Source: Phycisphaera sp.
GTDB taxonomy: Bacteria > Planctomycetota > Phycisphaerae > Phycisphaerales > Zrk34
DNA: 64,000 bases
Direction of reading: 5' to 3'
Assembly (NCBI GenBank): GCA_016125285.1
Contig: WGMA01000011.1
Location: 62,001 to 126,000 of the forward strand
Shown here: piece after piece, positions 37,169 through 47,507 of the stretch
Layout: each line of letters starts with the position of its first letter
Numbering within the stretch: position 1 is the stretch's first letter
Translations under genes and position numbers: made by a program
Notes under the pieces: model-generated
Seen by the model: only the letters and a program-made list of their open reading frames with translations
The model's database searches: none
What the model was told of the DNA's origin: nothing

Positions 37169-38029
37169 ATGGAAGCGTTGAGCATGAAGGACCTGGCGCA
37201 GTCGTTCGAGACGCTGCGGCGGGGTGCGGGGCAGTTCGAGGGTGAGGCGAAGACGGCGGTAGAGTGGCACGCGCTGCTGCTGGCGGATCACATGGCGCGG
37301 AAGGTCGAGGCCGACGCGAAGCGGATGCGGCGGGCGGAGGCCGAGGAGGCGTTGGCGGACGCGGCGCCGTCGCAGTTGGCGTGGCTGTGCAGCGCGTCGG
37401 ACGGGTCGCGGGCGGCGATGCGTAAGCGGGTGTTGGCGGGGGAAGACGCCGAGGCGGTGTGGCGGACGCACCGCGGCACGTCGCACCGCATGGCGATGGC
37501 GCAGGCGGCGGTCGATGCGGCGGTGGACGCGGCCATGGACGACGCGCTGGCCGCGGTCGACGCCGTGCTCGACACGCCCCTCCCCCCAGACAACGACAAC
37601 GACAACGACGACAATAACGAAGCGGATCACGCAGCCGAGTCGCGCCACGCCGACGCCAATGACAGCGCCGGCGCCAACACCGACCCCGGCGCCGACCCCC
37701 CTCCCCCCCAACCATCGGCGTGCGCGACATCGCCAACCCCCAACCCCAAACCCCCAGCCCCGGCGTCAACCCCGGTGGCCCCGTCAACTCCTGCGCCCGC
37801 GTCAACCCCGACGCACGCCCCGGTCGCCCCGCACGCCCCCGTCGCTCACGACGATTTCACGCCGCCCGGCCCGCCACACCCGGCCTCCGCGCCGGGCGCG
37901 GGGCGCGCGGGGATTTCACACGATCGCCCCGCCGGGCGTGGTACAATGCGTCATCCAGACGGGGGTCGGGTACGTCACACACGCCGCGCGGGGCGCGGCC
38001 GGGCAACACTTATCGAGAGGCACCGATGA
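37169..38029 (+). CDS. hypothetical protein with helical head and Pro-rich tail
   Basis: GAGGGGAGG (37156-37164) supports ATG 37169. The first ~135 residues are Ala/Arg/Glu-rich and helical (EALSMKDLAQSFETLRRG, EAKRMRRAEAEEALAD-like), with a SQLAWLCSAS block. An Asp/Asn run follows (DNDNDNDDNNE), and the rest is Pro/Ala/Thr-rich low complexity. No domain is recognised. The last codons overlap the start of the next gene (ATGATGA). The low-complexity half could include a false extension, but it stays open to the next start. A strong promoter suggests high expression. Confidence 0.58.
   Translation: MEALSMKDLAQSFETLRRGAGQFEGEAKTAVEWHALLLADHMARKVEADAKRMRRAEAEEALADAAPSQLAWLCSASDGSRAAMRKRVLAGEDAEAVWRTHRGTSHRMAMAQAAVDAAVDAAMDDALAAVDAVLDTPLPPDNDNDNDDNNEADHAAESRHADANDSAGANTDPGADPPPPQPSACATSPTPNPKPPAPASTPVAPSTPAPASTPTHAPVAPHAPVAHDDFTPPGPPHPASAPGAGRAGISHDRPAGRGTMRHPDGGRVRHTRRAGRGRATLIERHR
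37939..37947 (+). promoter_or_regulatory. extended -10 promoter candidate
   Basis: TGGTACAAT (TGn plus TACAAT) lies about 80 bases before the secreted-protein gene at 38026, inside the end of the previous gene. No good -35 is present. Confidence 0.35.
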
Positions 38030-39123
38030 TGAGACTGCGCACGTTCGCCACCGTGATCGTCATGCTCGTGAGCACCGCCACGTTCGCCAGCGCGGCGCAG
38101 CGTTGGGGCATGACGGAGGGGACGCCGGAGCTGATGTCCGCCGGGCCAATCGTGTTCGGGCCGGACGGCGTGCTGTTTGTCGGCGACACGAAGGCCGCGA
38201 CGCTTTTCGCGATCGGCACGAACGACATCCGGGGCGACGCGTCGGTGGCGAAGCTGAACATCACCGACATGGAAGGCAAGTTTGCCGCAACGCTCGGCGT
38301 CGACGCCAAGGCGGTGACGATCAACGACATGGCGGTCAACCCACTGAGCGGCAACGCGTATTTCTCGGTCAGCGCCGCGGGCAAGCCGGCGATCGTGCGC
38401 GTGTCGACCGACGGCAAGATCGGCCGCTTCGCGCTGGACAACGTGCCGTTCTCGAAGCTCGCGATCCCCGACGCGCCGGAGGACAAGGTGCAGAAGCGCG
38501 GCAGCCGCGAGTTCAACCTGCGCGACGACTCGATCACCGACCTGCTGTACCGCGACGCGACGCTGATGGTGTCGGGCGCGTCGAACGCGGAGTCGACCGC
38601 TGCGATCCGCGAGTACGCGTTCCCGTTCGTCAAGACCGACCTGGGCACCAGCGTGGTGATCTACCACGCGTCGCACGGCCGCGTCGAGGAGAACGCGGTG
38701 CCGCGCGTCGTCGTGCCGTTCACCGTCGGCGGCGAGCCGAGCCTGCTGGCGGGGTTCGTTTGCACGCCGCTGGTGCAGTTCCCGATCAGCGGGTTCGAGC
38801 CGGGCAAGCAGGTCCGCGGCAAGACGCTCGCGGAACTCGGCAACCACAACAAGCCGCTCGACATGATCGTGTACGAGAAGGACGGCCAGAGCTGGCTGCT
38901 GATCGCCAACAGCGCCCGCGGCGTGATGAAGGTCAGCACCAAGGACATCGAAAAACAGCAGGGCCTGAAGGACAAGGTCGCCGGGGCCGCGGGCCTGCCT
39001 TACGACACGATCACCGACCTGCAGGGCGTCGAGCAGCTCGACAGGCTCAACGAGACCAGCGTGCTGATCGCGGTGAAGACCGACGCCGGCACGCACGACC
39101 TGCGGACGATCGACCTGCCGTGA
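38026..39123 (+). CDS. secreted protein, probably beta-propeller
   Basis: The 365-residue protein has a signal peptide (LRTFATVIVMLVSTATFASA). After it come repeated strand patterns such as GPIVFGPDGVLFVGDTKAATLFAI, AVNPLSGNAYFSVS and WLLIANSARGVMKV, which look like blades of a six- or seven-bladed propeller. No catalytic motif is seen. GAGAGG (38015-38020) supports the start. Similar secreted propeller-like proteins are common in planctomycetes; the function is unknown. Confidence 0.65.
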   Translation: MMRLRTFATVIVMLVSTATFASAAQRWGMTEGTPELMSAGPIVFGPDGVLFVGDTKAATLFAIGTNDIRGDASVAKLNITDMEGKFAATLGVDAKAVTINDMAVNPLSGNAYFSVSAAGKPAIVRVSTDGKIGRFALDNVPFSKLAIPDAPEDKVQKRGSREFNLRDDSITDLLYRDATLMVSGASNAESTAAIREYAFPFVKTDLGTSVVIYHASHGRVEENAVPRVVVPFTVGGEPSLLAGFVCTPLVQFPISGFEPGKQVRGKTLAELGNHNKPLDMIVYEKDGQSWLLIANSARGVMKVSTKDIEKQQGLKDKVAGAAGLPYDTITDLQGVEQLDRLNETSVLIAVKTDAGTHDLRTIDLP

Positions 39124-39276
39124 GCGCCGATGAGGCCGAGCGTGTGACGAAATCCCGGAATAGAGATACCGAAAAACGTCCTATCCATCAGCGGATGAAC
39201 GAGGTATACTTGTGACGTTCCGGCTGGCATCGGGCACTGATGTCTTTTCTACAGCCAGGTTGAGGAGCACGTTAAC

Positions 39277-40014
39277 ATGTCACAGGCACGCCCCGCGCGG
39301 TCGTCTCGCACGGCCTTCACACTTATCGAGTTACTGGTCGTCGTTTCGATCATCGCGCTGCTGATCGCGATCCTGTTGCCGTCGCTCAAGCAGTCGCGCG
39401 CCGCGGCGCGCACGGTCGTCTGCGAGACCAACATCCGTCAGTACGTGTTCGGCAACGAGATGTACGCGGACGCGAACAACAACGTCTACGTGCCGATCAA
39501 AACCGCGCACGGCACCAACGGCAGCGGCTACTACGGCTGGTACGCGAACAAGTTTTACATGACCAGCATCCTGAACATGAAGCCGAGCTGGTCGCTGCCG
39601 AGCCTGATCTGCCCCGAGCGGCCGTTCCGCGACTCGCCGAACCCCGCGGCGTTCGGCGCCGACGGCATCCGCAACGGCGGCACCGGCAACACGTACGGCT
39701 GGAACTGGGAAGGCGTCTACACGCCCAACGGCTGGAACAGCCACATCCAGAACAACCGCCTGAAGATCATCACGCCCGACAAGAAGGTGCACATGGCCGA
39801 CGGCACCGACTGGCACCTGACCAAGAGCATGGCGGACTACATCAACCGCTGGGACATCTACGGCGAGGAGCGCCTGTGGGAGGTCGCGTATCGTCACCCC
39901 AACGAGAGCGCCGCCCTGCTTTACGCCGACGGACACGGGGACCACCTCACCAAGTACGAGATGTGGCCGGCCGATCCGACGCTGCGCACCCGCCTGTGGA
40001 ACCTGTACAAGTAA
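39277..40014 (+). CDS. pseudopilin-like protein with N-terminal methylation motif
   Basis: The 245-residue protein carries the type IV prepilin signature AFTLIELLVVVSIIALLIA; the residue before Phe is Ala, not Gly. The C-terminal part has the planctomycete-type HPNESAALLYADGHGDH block, close to the H-X9-DG motif of DUF1559-like pseudopilins. A candidate -10 TATACT is at 39205-39210 and GAGGAG precedes the start. Such proteins are very numerous in planctomycete genomes and are thought to be exported by a type II or type IV system; the individual role is not known. Confidence 0.87.
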   Translation: MSQARPARSSRTAFTLIELLVVVSIIALLIAILLPSLKQSRAAARTVVCETNIRQYVFGNEMYADANNNVYVPIKTAHGTNGSGYYGWYANKFYMTSILNMKPSWSLPSLICPERPFRDSPNPAAFGADGIRNGGTGNTYGWNWEGVYTPNGWNSHIQNNRLKIITPDKKVHMADGTDWHLTKSMADYINRWDIYGEERLWEVAYRHPNESAALLYADGHGDHLTKYEMWPADPTLRTRLWNLYK

Positions 40015-40048
40015 TCGCCAACGAATCCCGCCTCACCGATTCAATGAC

Positions 40049-42298
40049 TCAACGATTGGCGTAGAGCACGAGGTTGCTGACGATCTTGTGCGCCGAGTTT
40101 GACTCGTAGCCGAAGACGCCCCACACGGTCTGACCGAGCATGGCGTGGCTCAGGTCGTCACCCGAAATGAAGATGCGCGGCTGGTCGTCGATGCTGACGG
40201 CCATCAGCTGCGGCGCGTCCATCCTGCCGCGTTTGAGCAGCGTGTAGGGGCAGTAGTCGACCTGCGCGACGTTGTAGCCGCCGATGCCTTCGCCGGTGAT
40301 GACGGGGCTCGACAGCGCGACCGGTCGGATGCGGCTGCCGGGGAACGCCTTGAGAACCATGGCCATGACGGACTCGACGAACTCGGTGCTGCGTCCGCCG
40401 GCGTTCTCGAAGAGGATCGTTCCGCCGCTGTTGGCGTAAGACTGGATCGCCTGGACCTGCGCGTCGGAGAACTCGACCGCGGCCGTGCCGACGACGTGCG
40501 CGAAGCGGACGCCGGACTCGCGCAGGTGATCGAGCTCCACGCTCGTCGTCTCGAGTTTCGCCTTACCTTCGTTGTACATGAAGTTGGCCTGCGTCTCCCA
40601 CGACAGCGGCTCGGGGTCGTGATTGCCTTCGTAGACCACGCGGGCGACGGTGATCGCCGGCGCCTTGTCACCGGCGCCCGGCGTGCGTTCGATGACGTGC
40701 GGCCCGAGTCGCGGGCGCGAGCCGCGTTTGCTCGTCGCGTAATAGTAGGTGTTGAGCATGAGCTGCCAGGGCGCGGGGTCGAGCTGCGACTGCGTGTGCC
40801 ACGTCCACGACACGTCGCCGCGCGGGATGTGGATCGCGATGTGACGCACGCCGTTGTGCATCGTCTTGACGCCGAGGCGACCGGGCTCGACCTGGAACAC
40901 GGTCTTGCACAGCTCGTCGTCCGGCGAGAGGTCCTTGTACGCGTAGCTCGGGTAGAGCTCGGTCATCAGGTCGTTGACGGACCTGGTGAACTGGATGCTG
41001 CCCTTGTCGGCGGCGGTGATGAGCAGGCCGCCCATGTCGATGTAGCGTTTGAGCCTGGCCTTCTGCTGATCGTTGAGTTCGAGCGGCGCCTGGCTGGTGA
41101 TGTAGAGCAGCGGCGCGTCCATCCACTGCTCGGGCTTCTGATCGATGGACTGGACCTGCCAGTTGATCTCCTGCTCAACGGTGTCGGAGACCCACTCGGT
41201 GAGGCTGGCCATGTCGCGCGGGCGGTTGTTCCAGTCGTAACCCGGGATCTCGAGCTTGTTGATCATGACGGGCACGCCGCCGCGCACGAGGAACAACAGC
41301 GCGAAGGCATGGCCCGCCGCCGCGTGACCGTGCGACTGCAGCGCGGGGAACGGCCCGTTGCCGTTGCCCATCTTCGCGAGGATGAACTCGGCGCCGGTGG
41401 CGAACCAGTCCTTGTTGCCGAAGTAGCGTCGCCCGCTGGCCAGGCCCACGCGTTCGCAGCCGTAGAGCGTGTACCACGGGAACGCCCCGCCGCCGGCCGG
41501 AGCGTAATGCTTGTCCATGTACGCCAGTCCCTTGTCGAGCTGCGCGGTCAGCGGGTGATTGCGGCTGAAGCCCGGCTGCTTGAACTCGTCGCGGTGCGCG
41601 TAGTCGCGTGTGATGTACAGACACGTCAGCCCCGCGCACGTCATCGACAGCTTGCTCTCACCTTTGTAGGCGTAGCCCCAGCCGCCGTCGTCGTTCTGAC
41701 CGGTGGTGTAGTACGCTTCGATGCCGTTCCACGCGTCTTTGCTGATCGGCAGGCCGCGCTTCGCTCCTTCCCAGAAGCCGAGCACGCCGTACTGTCCGGT
41801 CGAGGTGTGCACCGGCCCCATGCGATAACCGTACGCCCAACCGATCGCGCCGTTCTGCGCCCCGGCGGGCGGCGCCTTCCACTGGTCCAGCGTGTAGACG
41901 TCCTCGCGCAGCTTCTCGAGGAACTGATCGGGCAGGTGGCTCCAGACGTGACAACGGATGCCCAGCGCGTACGTGCTGTGGATTTCCTGTTCGGCGAGCC
42001 ACTTGAGCGCCGGCTGGAGGCGCGGGTCCTGGTAGCTTTCGCCCGCCTGCAGCAGCGCGTAGATCGCCAGCGCCGTGTCACCGCCGCCGGCGCGGTGCAC
42101 CGCGTCCTCGGCCTTGGTCTCGAAGCTGCCGTCGGCTCGCTGCATGCTGTAGATCGCGTTCTTCAAGCGGCGCACCGCCGAGTCGATCTGCGTCTGCGTC
42201 ACCTCCCCCGACGCCGACGACGACGCGGTCGAGATCACACCACACACAATCAGGGCTATCGCCCACGTCACTCCAGACAACACGCGGCATCGACGCAT
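40049..42298 (-). CDS. squalene-cyclase-like repeat protein with DUF4159 domain
   Basis: The 749-residue protein has a signal peptide (GVTWAIALIVCGVISTASSSA). The first ~400 residues have repeats like ALKWLAEQEIHSTYALG, NDDGGWGYAYKGESKLSMTC and GAFPWYTLYGCERVGLAS, the prenyltransferase/squalene-cyclase alpha-toroid pattern. The last ~250 residues from APLLYITSQAPLELND to the WGVFGYESNSAHKIVSNLVLYANR end match DUF4159. AGGAG precedes ATG 42298. Such two-part proteins are typical of planctomycetes and often accompany MoxR/vWA-type genes; none is next to it here. Confidence 0.83.
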   Translation of the reverse strand: MRRCRVLSGVTWAIALIVCGVISTASSSASGEVTQTQIDSAVRRLKNAIYSMQRADGSFETKAEDAVHRAGGGDTALAIYALLQAGESYQDPRLQPALKWLAEQEIHSTYALGIRCHVWSHLPDQFLEKLREDVYTLDQWKAPPAGAQNGAIGWAYGYRMGPVHTSTGQYGVLGFWEGAKRGLPISKDAWNGIEAYYTTGQNDDGGWGYAYKGESKLSMTCAGLTCLYITRDYAHRDEFKQPGFSRNHPLTAQLDKGLAYMDKHYAPAGGGAFPWYTLYGCERVGLASGRRYFGNKDWFATGAEFILAKMGNGNGPFPALQSHGHAAAGHAFALLFLVRGGVPVMINKLEIPGYDWNNRPRDMASLTEWVSDTVEQEINWQVQSIDQKPEQWMDAPLLYITSQAPLELNDQQKARLKRYIDMGGLLITAADKGSIQFTRSVNDLMTELYPSYAYKDLSPDDELCKTVFQVEPGRLGVKTMHNGVRHIAIHIPRGDVSWTWHTQSQLDPAPWQLMLNTYYYATSKRGSRPRLGPHVIERTPGAGDKAPAITVARVVYEGNHDPEPLSWETQANFMYNEGKAKLETTSVELDHLRESGVRFAHVVGTAAVEFSDAQVQAIQSYANSGGTILFENAGGRSTEFVESVMAMVLKAFPGSRIRPVALSSPVITGEGIGGYNVAQVDYCPYTLLKRGRMDAPQLMAVSIDDQPRIFISGDDLSHAMLGQTVWGVFGYESNSAHKIVSNLVLYANR

Positions 42299-42514
42299 TC
42301 CAAGCTCCTGTCGTTCGTCCGTATCCGATGCTGATGACGACCACGCCATCGGATGTGTCACAGGTAGATAGCCCAACATCACCAAACCTTGACAAGCTCA
42401 CCGGCGTCGACGCTGAATCGCCGCAACACGACGTGAGCCGCGGCGCGCACCCTCTGCGCATACCGTCGGCGAACTCTACCTCCGCTTCGCCGCCACGACC
42501 TGCGCCAGCGTAGC

Positions 42515-42553
42515 GCCAACCGGTTGGCACAACTGCGCCGCCGCGTCTAAACT
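42515..42553 (+). promoter_or_regulatory. promoter with palindromic operator before the AraC-type regulator
   Basis: TTGGCA (42524-42529) and TAAACT (42548-42553) have an 18-base spacer. The perfect palindrome GCCAACCGGTTGGC (42515-42528) covers the -35, suggesting that a dimeric repressor, possibly the regulator itself, blocks it. Confidence 0.5.
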
Positions 42554-42589
42554 ATTCCGGGATTTGTCTAACGGAGTAAATGCCCCCTC

Positions 42590-43753
42590 ATGGCGAAACG
42601 ACGGTCTATCGCGATCGCACTGACCCACTGGGCCGTCTACGCACGCACCGCGGTCATGGGCATCGTGGCGTACGCCCAGCAGCACCCGGCGATCGAGTTG
42701 CAGGACGTGTTGTTCATGGATCACCGCGAACTGCCGGACCTGCTGAGCCACCGCGCCTGGGACGGCGCGATCATCAACCTCACGAAGCCGGACTACGAAC
42801 AGATCAAGGATCAGCTTCCTCCGCAGATGCGATGCGTGAACATCGGCGCCGGGATGGTCGATCCGCGTGTCGGCGCGGTGCGCGGCATCACCGGCGAGGG
42901 CAGCCGCGTGCTGCTCGCTCACCTGCGCGAGTGCGGCTACACGCGGTTCGCGTATGTCGGCACGCGAGGCGAACCGATCGCCGAGTCACGGCCGGCCTAC
43001 CTCAACGACCTGCTCCGCACGGCCGAGGGCGAGGTCAGCGCGTTCTTCCGTGACAGCGTCAGCGATCACAAGCAGACCGACGCCGCCCGCCGGGCCGAGC
43101 GACGCCTCGACGCCTGGCTCAAGCGGCTCAAGCGGCCGATCGGCGTGCTGACGTGGAACGGCGTACACGCCACGGCGGTCTTGCGGTCGTGCGAACGCCT
43201 CGGCCTGCGCGTGCCCGACGACGTGGGCATCGCCTCCTATCTCGACGAGCACGCCTGCCTGCTGACACACCCGCAGATCACCAGCGTGGCCGGCGGCGGC
43301 AGCGAACAGGGATACGCGGCCATCGAACTGTTGCACCAGTTGCTTGAGGGCAAACGCGTGCCGCGCAAGCCGGTCGAGGCCGGCGCGACCACCCTCTTCG
43401 CACGCGGCTCGACGCTCAACCGCACCCAGACGGCGCACGTGGTGGAGAAGGCCATCGAGTACATCGACAACAACATCGCCCGACGCATCACCATCGAGGA
43501 CCTGCTCGACCACCTGCAGTCCGTCTCCCGCGCCACGTTCTACAACGAGTTCACCGAAGCCCTCGGCTGCGCCCCCGCTCAGTACATCCGCGCCAAGCGC
43601 ATCGAGCACGCCAAACGCCTGCTCACCGAGACCAGCCTCTCCATCACACGCATCGCCGGGATGTGCGGCTTCACCAGCCTCACGCAGTTCGGCGAGACCT
43701 TCAAGCGCGAGACCGGCCAGACGCCGCGCCGATTCCGCCGGGAAGCCGAGTAA
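42590..43753 (+). CDS. XylR-type regulator, LacI-like sensor plus AraC helix-turn-helix
   Basis: The 387-residue protein has an N-terminal periplasmic-binding-protein-like sensor domain (ALTHWAVYARTAVMGIVAYA to about residue 275, with LRVPDDVGIASYLD). A C-terminal AraC/XylS DNA-binding domain has two helix-turn-helix units (RITIEDLLDHLQSVSRATFYNEF and ITRIAGMCGFTSLTQFGETFKRETGQTPRRFR). This domain order is that of E. coli XylR and many planctomycete sugar regulators. The ligand is probably a sugar. No sugar-pathway gene adjoins it. Confidence 0.9.
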   Translation: MAKRRSIAIALTHWAVYARTAVMGIVAYAQQHPAIELQDVLFMDHRELPDLLSHRAWDGAIINLTKPDYEQIKDQLPPQMRCVNIGAGMVDPRVGAVRGITGEGSRVLLAHLRECGYTRFAYVGTRGEPIAESRPAYLNDLLRTAEGEVSAFFRDSVSDHKQTDAARRAERRLDAWLKRLKRPIGVLTWNGVHATAVLRSCERLGLRVPDDVGIASYLDEHACLLTHPQITSVAGGGSEQGYAAIELLHQLLEGKRVPRKPVEAGATTLFARGSTLNRTQTAHVVEKAIEYIDNNIARRITIEDLLDHLQSVSRATFYNEFTEALGCAPAQYIRAKRIEHAKRLLTETSLSITRIAGMCGFTSLTQFGETFKRETGQTPRRFRREAE

Positions 43754-43914
43754 CCGACCCGCGCACGACGCCCGGTTTTCACGCGGTTTTCCTTGCTTCC
43801 AATGCAGGCCCGATGTGCGGATAGGTCCGCGACCGCTTGCGGCAAGGGTCGCGTCGACGCCGTGATTGAAGGGGAATGGCGGTATCGTCCGCCGCCGCAG
43901 GAACTTCTCAGAAA

Positions 43915-43988
<74 letters not shown>

Positions 43989-44001
43989 GGACTGGTGGGA
44001 C

Positions 44002-44029
44002 AGTATAGCGATGCGTCGTCGAGGGACAA
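44002..44029 (-). promoter_or_regulatory. candidate tRNA-Ile promoter
   Basis: Minus-strand TTGTCC (44024-44029) and TATACT (44002-44007) have a 16-base spacer, ending 13 bases before the tRNA. Confidence 0.5.
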
Positions 44030-44052
44030 GCCCCTCCCGGCACGAATTGGAT

Positions 44053-44081
44053 TTGACACCGTCCGGGCACGGGGCTACCTT
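44053..44081 (+). promoter_or_regulatory. candidate promoter of the GAPDH gene
   Basis: A perfect TTGACA (44053-44058) is 17 bases before TACCTT (44076-44081), leaving a leader of about 75 bases. Confidence 0.45.
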
Positions 44082-44162
44082 TGCCGTCTCGTTGCGCCGA
44101 CCTCGGTGTGACGGGCACAGTACAGTAGTAATCTCCTCCAACCAAACATTGTGGAGTGTTGA

Positions 44163-45191
<1,029 letters not shown>

Positions 45192-45221
45192 GCCCGCTGA
45201 AGATTGCGACAACGACACGAC

Positions 45222-45256
45222 CAGACGCCCCGGAGCATCACGCTTCGGGGCGTCTG
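45222..45256 (+). terminator. GAPDH terminator hairpin
   Basis: CAGACGCCCCGGAGC pairs with GCTTCGGGGCGTCTG (one mismatch) around a 5-base loop, 30 bases after the gap stop codon. The T-tract after it is interrupted (TCATTTCATT). Confidence 0.65.
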
Positions 45257-45311
45257 TCATTTCATTGATAGTTGATTGGCGCGTCGTGCATGTTGCGGCG
45301 CGGTATGCGCA

Positions 45312-45350
45312 CGAAAAAACGAGGCGTCGTCTTTGACGCCTCGTTTTTCG
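45312..45350. terminator. bidirectional intrinsic terminator
   Basis: ACGAGGCGTC pairs with GACGCCTCGT around a 6-base loop, with AAAAAA before and TTTTT after. It can stop transcripts from both sides: the gap mRNA from the left and a minus-strand transcript from the 45.4-46.8 kb gap. Confidence 0.87.
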
Positions 45351-46798
45351 TTGATTCGGCGAGTGCTTCTCCGGTCAGCTCTGACCGTCGGTATCCGGCT
45401 TCGACATCGCAAGCGACGTCGTACCCGGGTGGTCCTGTGACAGCGTGATCTCGACGGGTTCGATCGTCCCGCCTTACCCTGTGCACGTCAGGCGCGTCGG
45501 ATGATTCAAGTCGTGCCGGTCGCTTCGTTCGGCCGAACGATGAGCGATCCGCGACGTCCCACTGAGCTGCGTCGTCCTGTTGGTTCGCCGAATGTCTCGA
45601 TCAGGCCTGTGGTCCCCCGCGTGGGGTCCCGGGATCGACATTCGGCCGGACGACGCCGGCCTGTGCACGCGATTCAGCCGACGTCCCGATGGATCAGATC
45701 GGGTCGCCTGAGCCGGCTCCACCGCGGACCGAAGTCCTCGGCGGCCTCTGCTCGTGGCCTCATCGCGTCGCCAGTCGTGGCGCCATCCGCGAGAGCCGTC
45801 GCACGTTTCCGTTCCCGCTACACGCCCCGGGCAAGCCCGTTGCGATCGCTGGTTGCGGATGTCGACGCATCTCGCAGACACGCCACCCTCAGTTCTCCCG
45901 CGGTCACGTCGACGACGCTTGCGCGTCGCCGTCGCTGGAGTGCTTCGTGGATCTCTCCACGTTCGCGTTCTCCACATGGTTCCGCGGGCTGAATCGCCAC
46001 CACGTTCCGCACACGTTGCGTGCGATCCGAAGACCGCCGCGAGGATGTGCGGGCGTGCTCCGCGTTGAACGGGACGGGTCGAGTCCTTCTAACCGCGGCA
46101 AGCCCGAAGGCCCGCCTTGGCCGTCCAAACCCGCCGGTGTCCCGTCTCTGCAGCAAACGTTCGTTCCGTCGACCCGCGGCAAGCCGCATGTCGCTTTCCC
46201 GAACGCCGCCTCAGCTTCGCGGATCGGTGCGTTCCGTGCGGTCTCAACAGTGCGCAGTGGCCTGTTGAAATCGCACGTCGTCACCGGCCCGTCTCTGCTG
46301 AACGGAGCCCTTCACTCCGGCACACTTCTCATTTAATGGATTCGTGCCGCGGTCGGCCCCACATCGCCGAAGCTTTGTGGTCCGTCCGCCGCCCTTCCGC
46401 TCACGCTTTCACGTGAGCTTCCGGGCCGCCCCTTCGATGCTTTCACACCGTGGGACCGAAACGCCTCCGCACCGCCTGGGCGATGCATTGCGAATCGTGG
46501 AGCAGGTGAGGCTTGCAGCGACTATTTCACCGTTCGTCCTCCCCACTTTCGTGTTGCCACTGCGGTGGTTCGTCCGATCGGCTGAGCCCGGTCACCCGGG
46601 CGAGTCGCTGCCTTCCGACGCGTGTATCACTTGTCAAGGATCATTCCCGGCCGGCCAGAACCAACCGGAGCAGCACTCAACTGCTGATACGGATTAAACC
46701 ACGGACTCACGCATCCCTCAACATCGTGACGGAAATCACGAAAACACTGCTAATACAGTGCAAAACTTGTTGCAGACGACGCGCAAGTCGTGCTGCAA
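45351..46798 (-). ncRNA. candidate long structured RNA in a 1.5-kb gap without genes
   Basis: No frame in this stretch looks like a protein: the open frames on both strands are Arg/Ser/Pro-rich, have no start signals and match nothing I know. The minus strand is purine-rich and full of short hairpins: TTGCAG..CTGCAA type at 46770-46798, CACTG/CAGTG at 46745-46760, CGTGA/TCACG at 46725-46740, GCTCACG/CGTGAGC at 46400-46419, CGGAG/CTCCG at 46303-46319. A weak promoter TTTACC-N17-TAAAGA is at 46805-46833 on the minus strand, and a strong terminator is at the other end. A decayed gene is the alternative. Confidence 0.3.
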
Positions 46799-46944
46799 TC
46801 AGGCTCTTTAGTGTGTGGAAAACGGTTGGTAAACGCGCGTTTCACACACACAACTGACAGGGGGTGAAAAAACATTTTTTGAAGCTTGAAAAGACTTGCA
46901 TTTCGCGCCGCGGATCGTGCGACAACGCCACGCGTTGATGCGAT

Positions 46945-47433
46945 TCACAACGCGCGCCGCGCGGCGTCGAGTCCGCTGCGCCATTCCATGTAGCGGTACT
47001 CGATGCGATGCGCCTCGTGCAGCGCGCGCAGGCGATCGAGGAACGATTCGTACAACGGGTTCTGCCACGACTGCGCACTCGGGTCACAGAAGAACACGCG
47101 GCAGCCGAGCGGACGAATCGTGCGCACGCCGCACAGCTTGTCGTGCTGAAACGGACAGCCGTCAACGTCCGGCAGCGGCGCGACGTCGAGTGTCGCGCGC
47201 TGCGCGTCGTCGAGTTGACTGACGAGCCACGCGATCTCGAGACCGGTGACGTAGAGACGATGCTCGAACGAATCGAACTGACAGCAGCGCCCGCTGATCC
47301 AGCACGTCGGGCCGCGCTCGGTCACTGCGGCGTCGAGTTCGTCGAAAAGCGTGCGGAGCGCCGCGTCGATCTCCGCGTCGCGCGCCTGGTCACGCCATGC
47401 GCGCCACATGATCTGTTCGGTTTCGTCTGTCAT
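46945..47433 (-). CDS. YkgJ-type cysteine-cluster protein
   Basis: The 162-residue protein has cysteine groups GPTCWISGRCCQFD, DGCPFQHDKLCG and IRPLGCRVFFCDP, arranged like the YkgJ family of putative zinc- or iron-chelating proteins. The start at 47433 (MTDETEQIMWRA) is chosen because codons before it come from a repeated element. A second, more typical family member lies immediately upstream on the same strand. The gap from 46799 to 46944 is AT-rich with GAAAAAACATTTTTT at about 46866-46880 and no gene. Confidence 0.72.
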   Translation of the reverse strand: MTDETEQIMWRAWRDQARDAEIDAALRTLFDELDAAVTERGPTCWISGRCCQFDSFEHRLYVTGLEIAWLVSQLDDAQRATLDVAPLPDVDGCPFQHDKLCGVRTIRPLGCRVFFCDPSAQSWQNPLYESFLDRLRALHEAHRIEYRYMEWRSGLDAARRAL

Positions 47434-47462
47434 CGGACAATGCGCCGCGTTCGAAGGATCGG

Positions 47463-47501
47463 CCCCCTCGCCCAACCTCTCCCCCACCTGGTGGAGAGGG
47501 G
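47463..47501. repeat. single copy of repeat family G
   Basis: CCCCTCGCCCAACCTCTCCC followed by GGTGGAGAGGGG repeats the unit at 22674-22716, with similar bases also before it (GAAGGATCGG against GAAGAATCGA). Confidence 0.6.
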
Positions 47502-47507
47502 TATTGC

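Noticed and set aside
45474-46336. Overlapping frames of 120-215 codons on both strands of the 45.4-46.4 kb gap
   Set aside because: None has a ribosome site, recognisable domain or normal residue make-up; frames of this length arise by chance at high GC.
45351-46798. rRNA, RNase P RNA or tmRNA
   Set aside because: None of the conserved core sequences of these RNAs was found on either strand.
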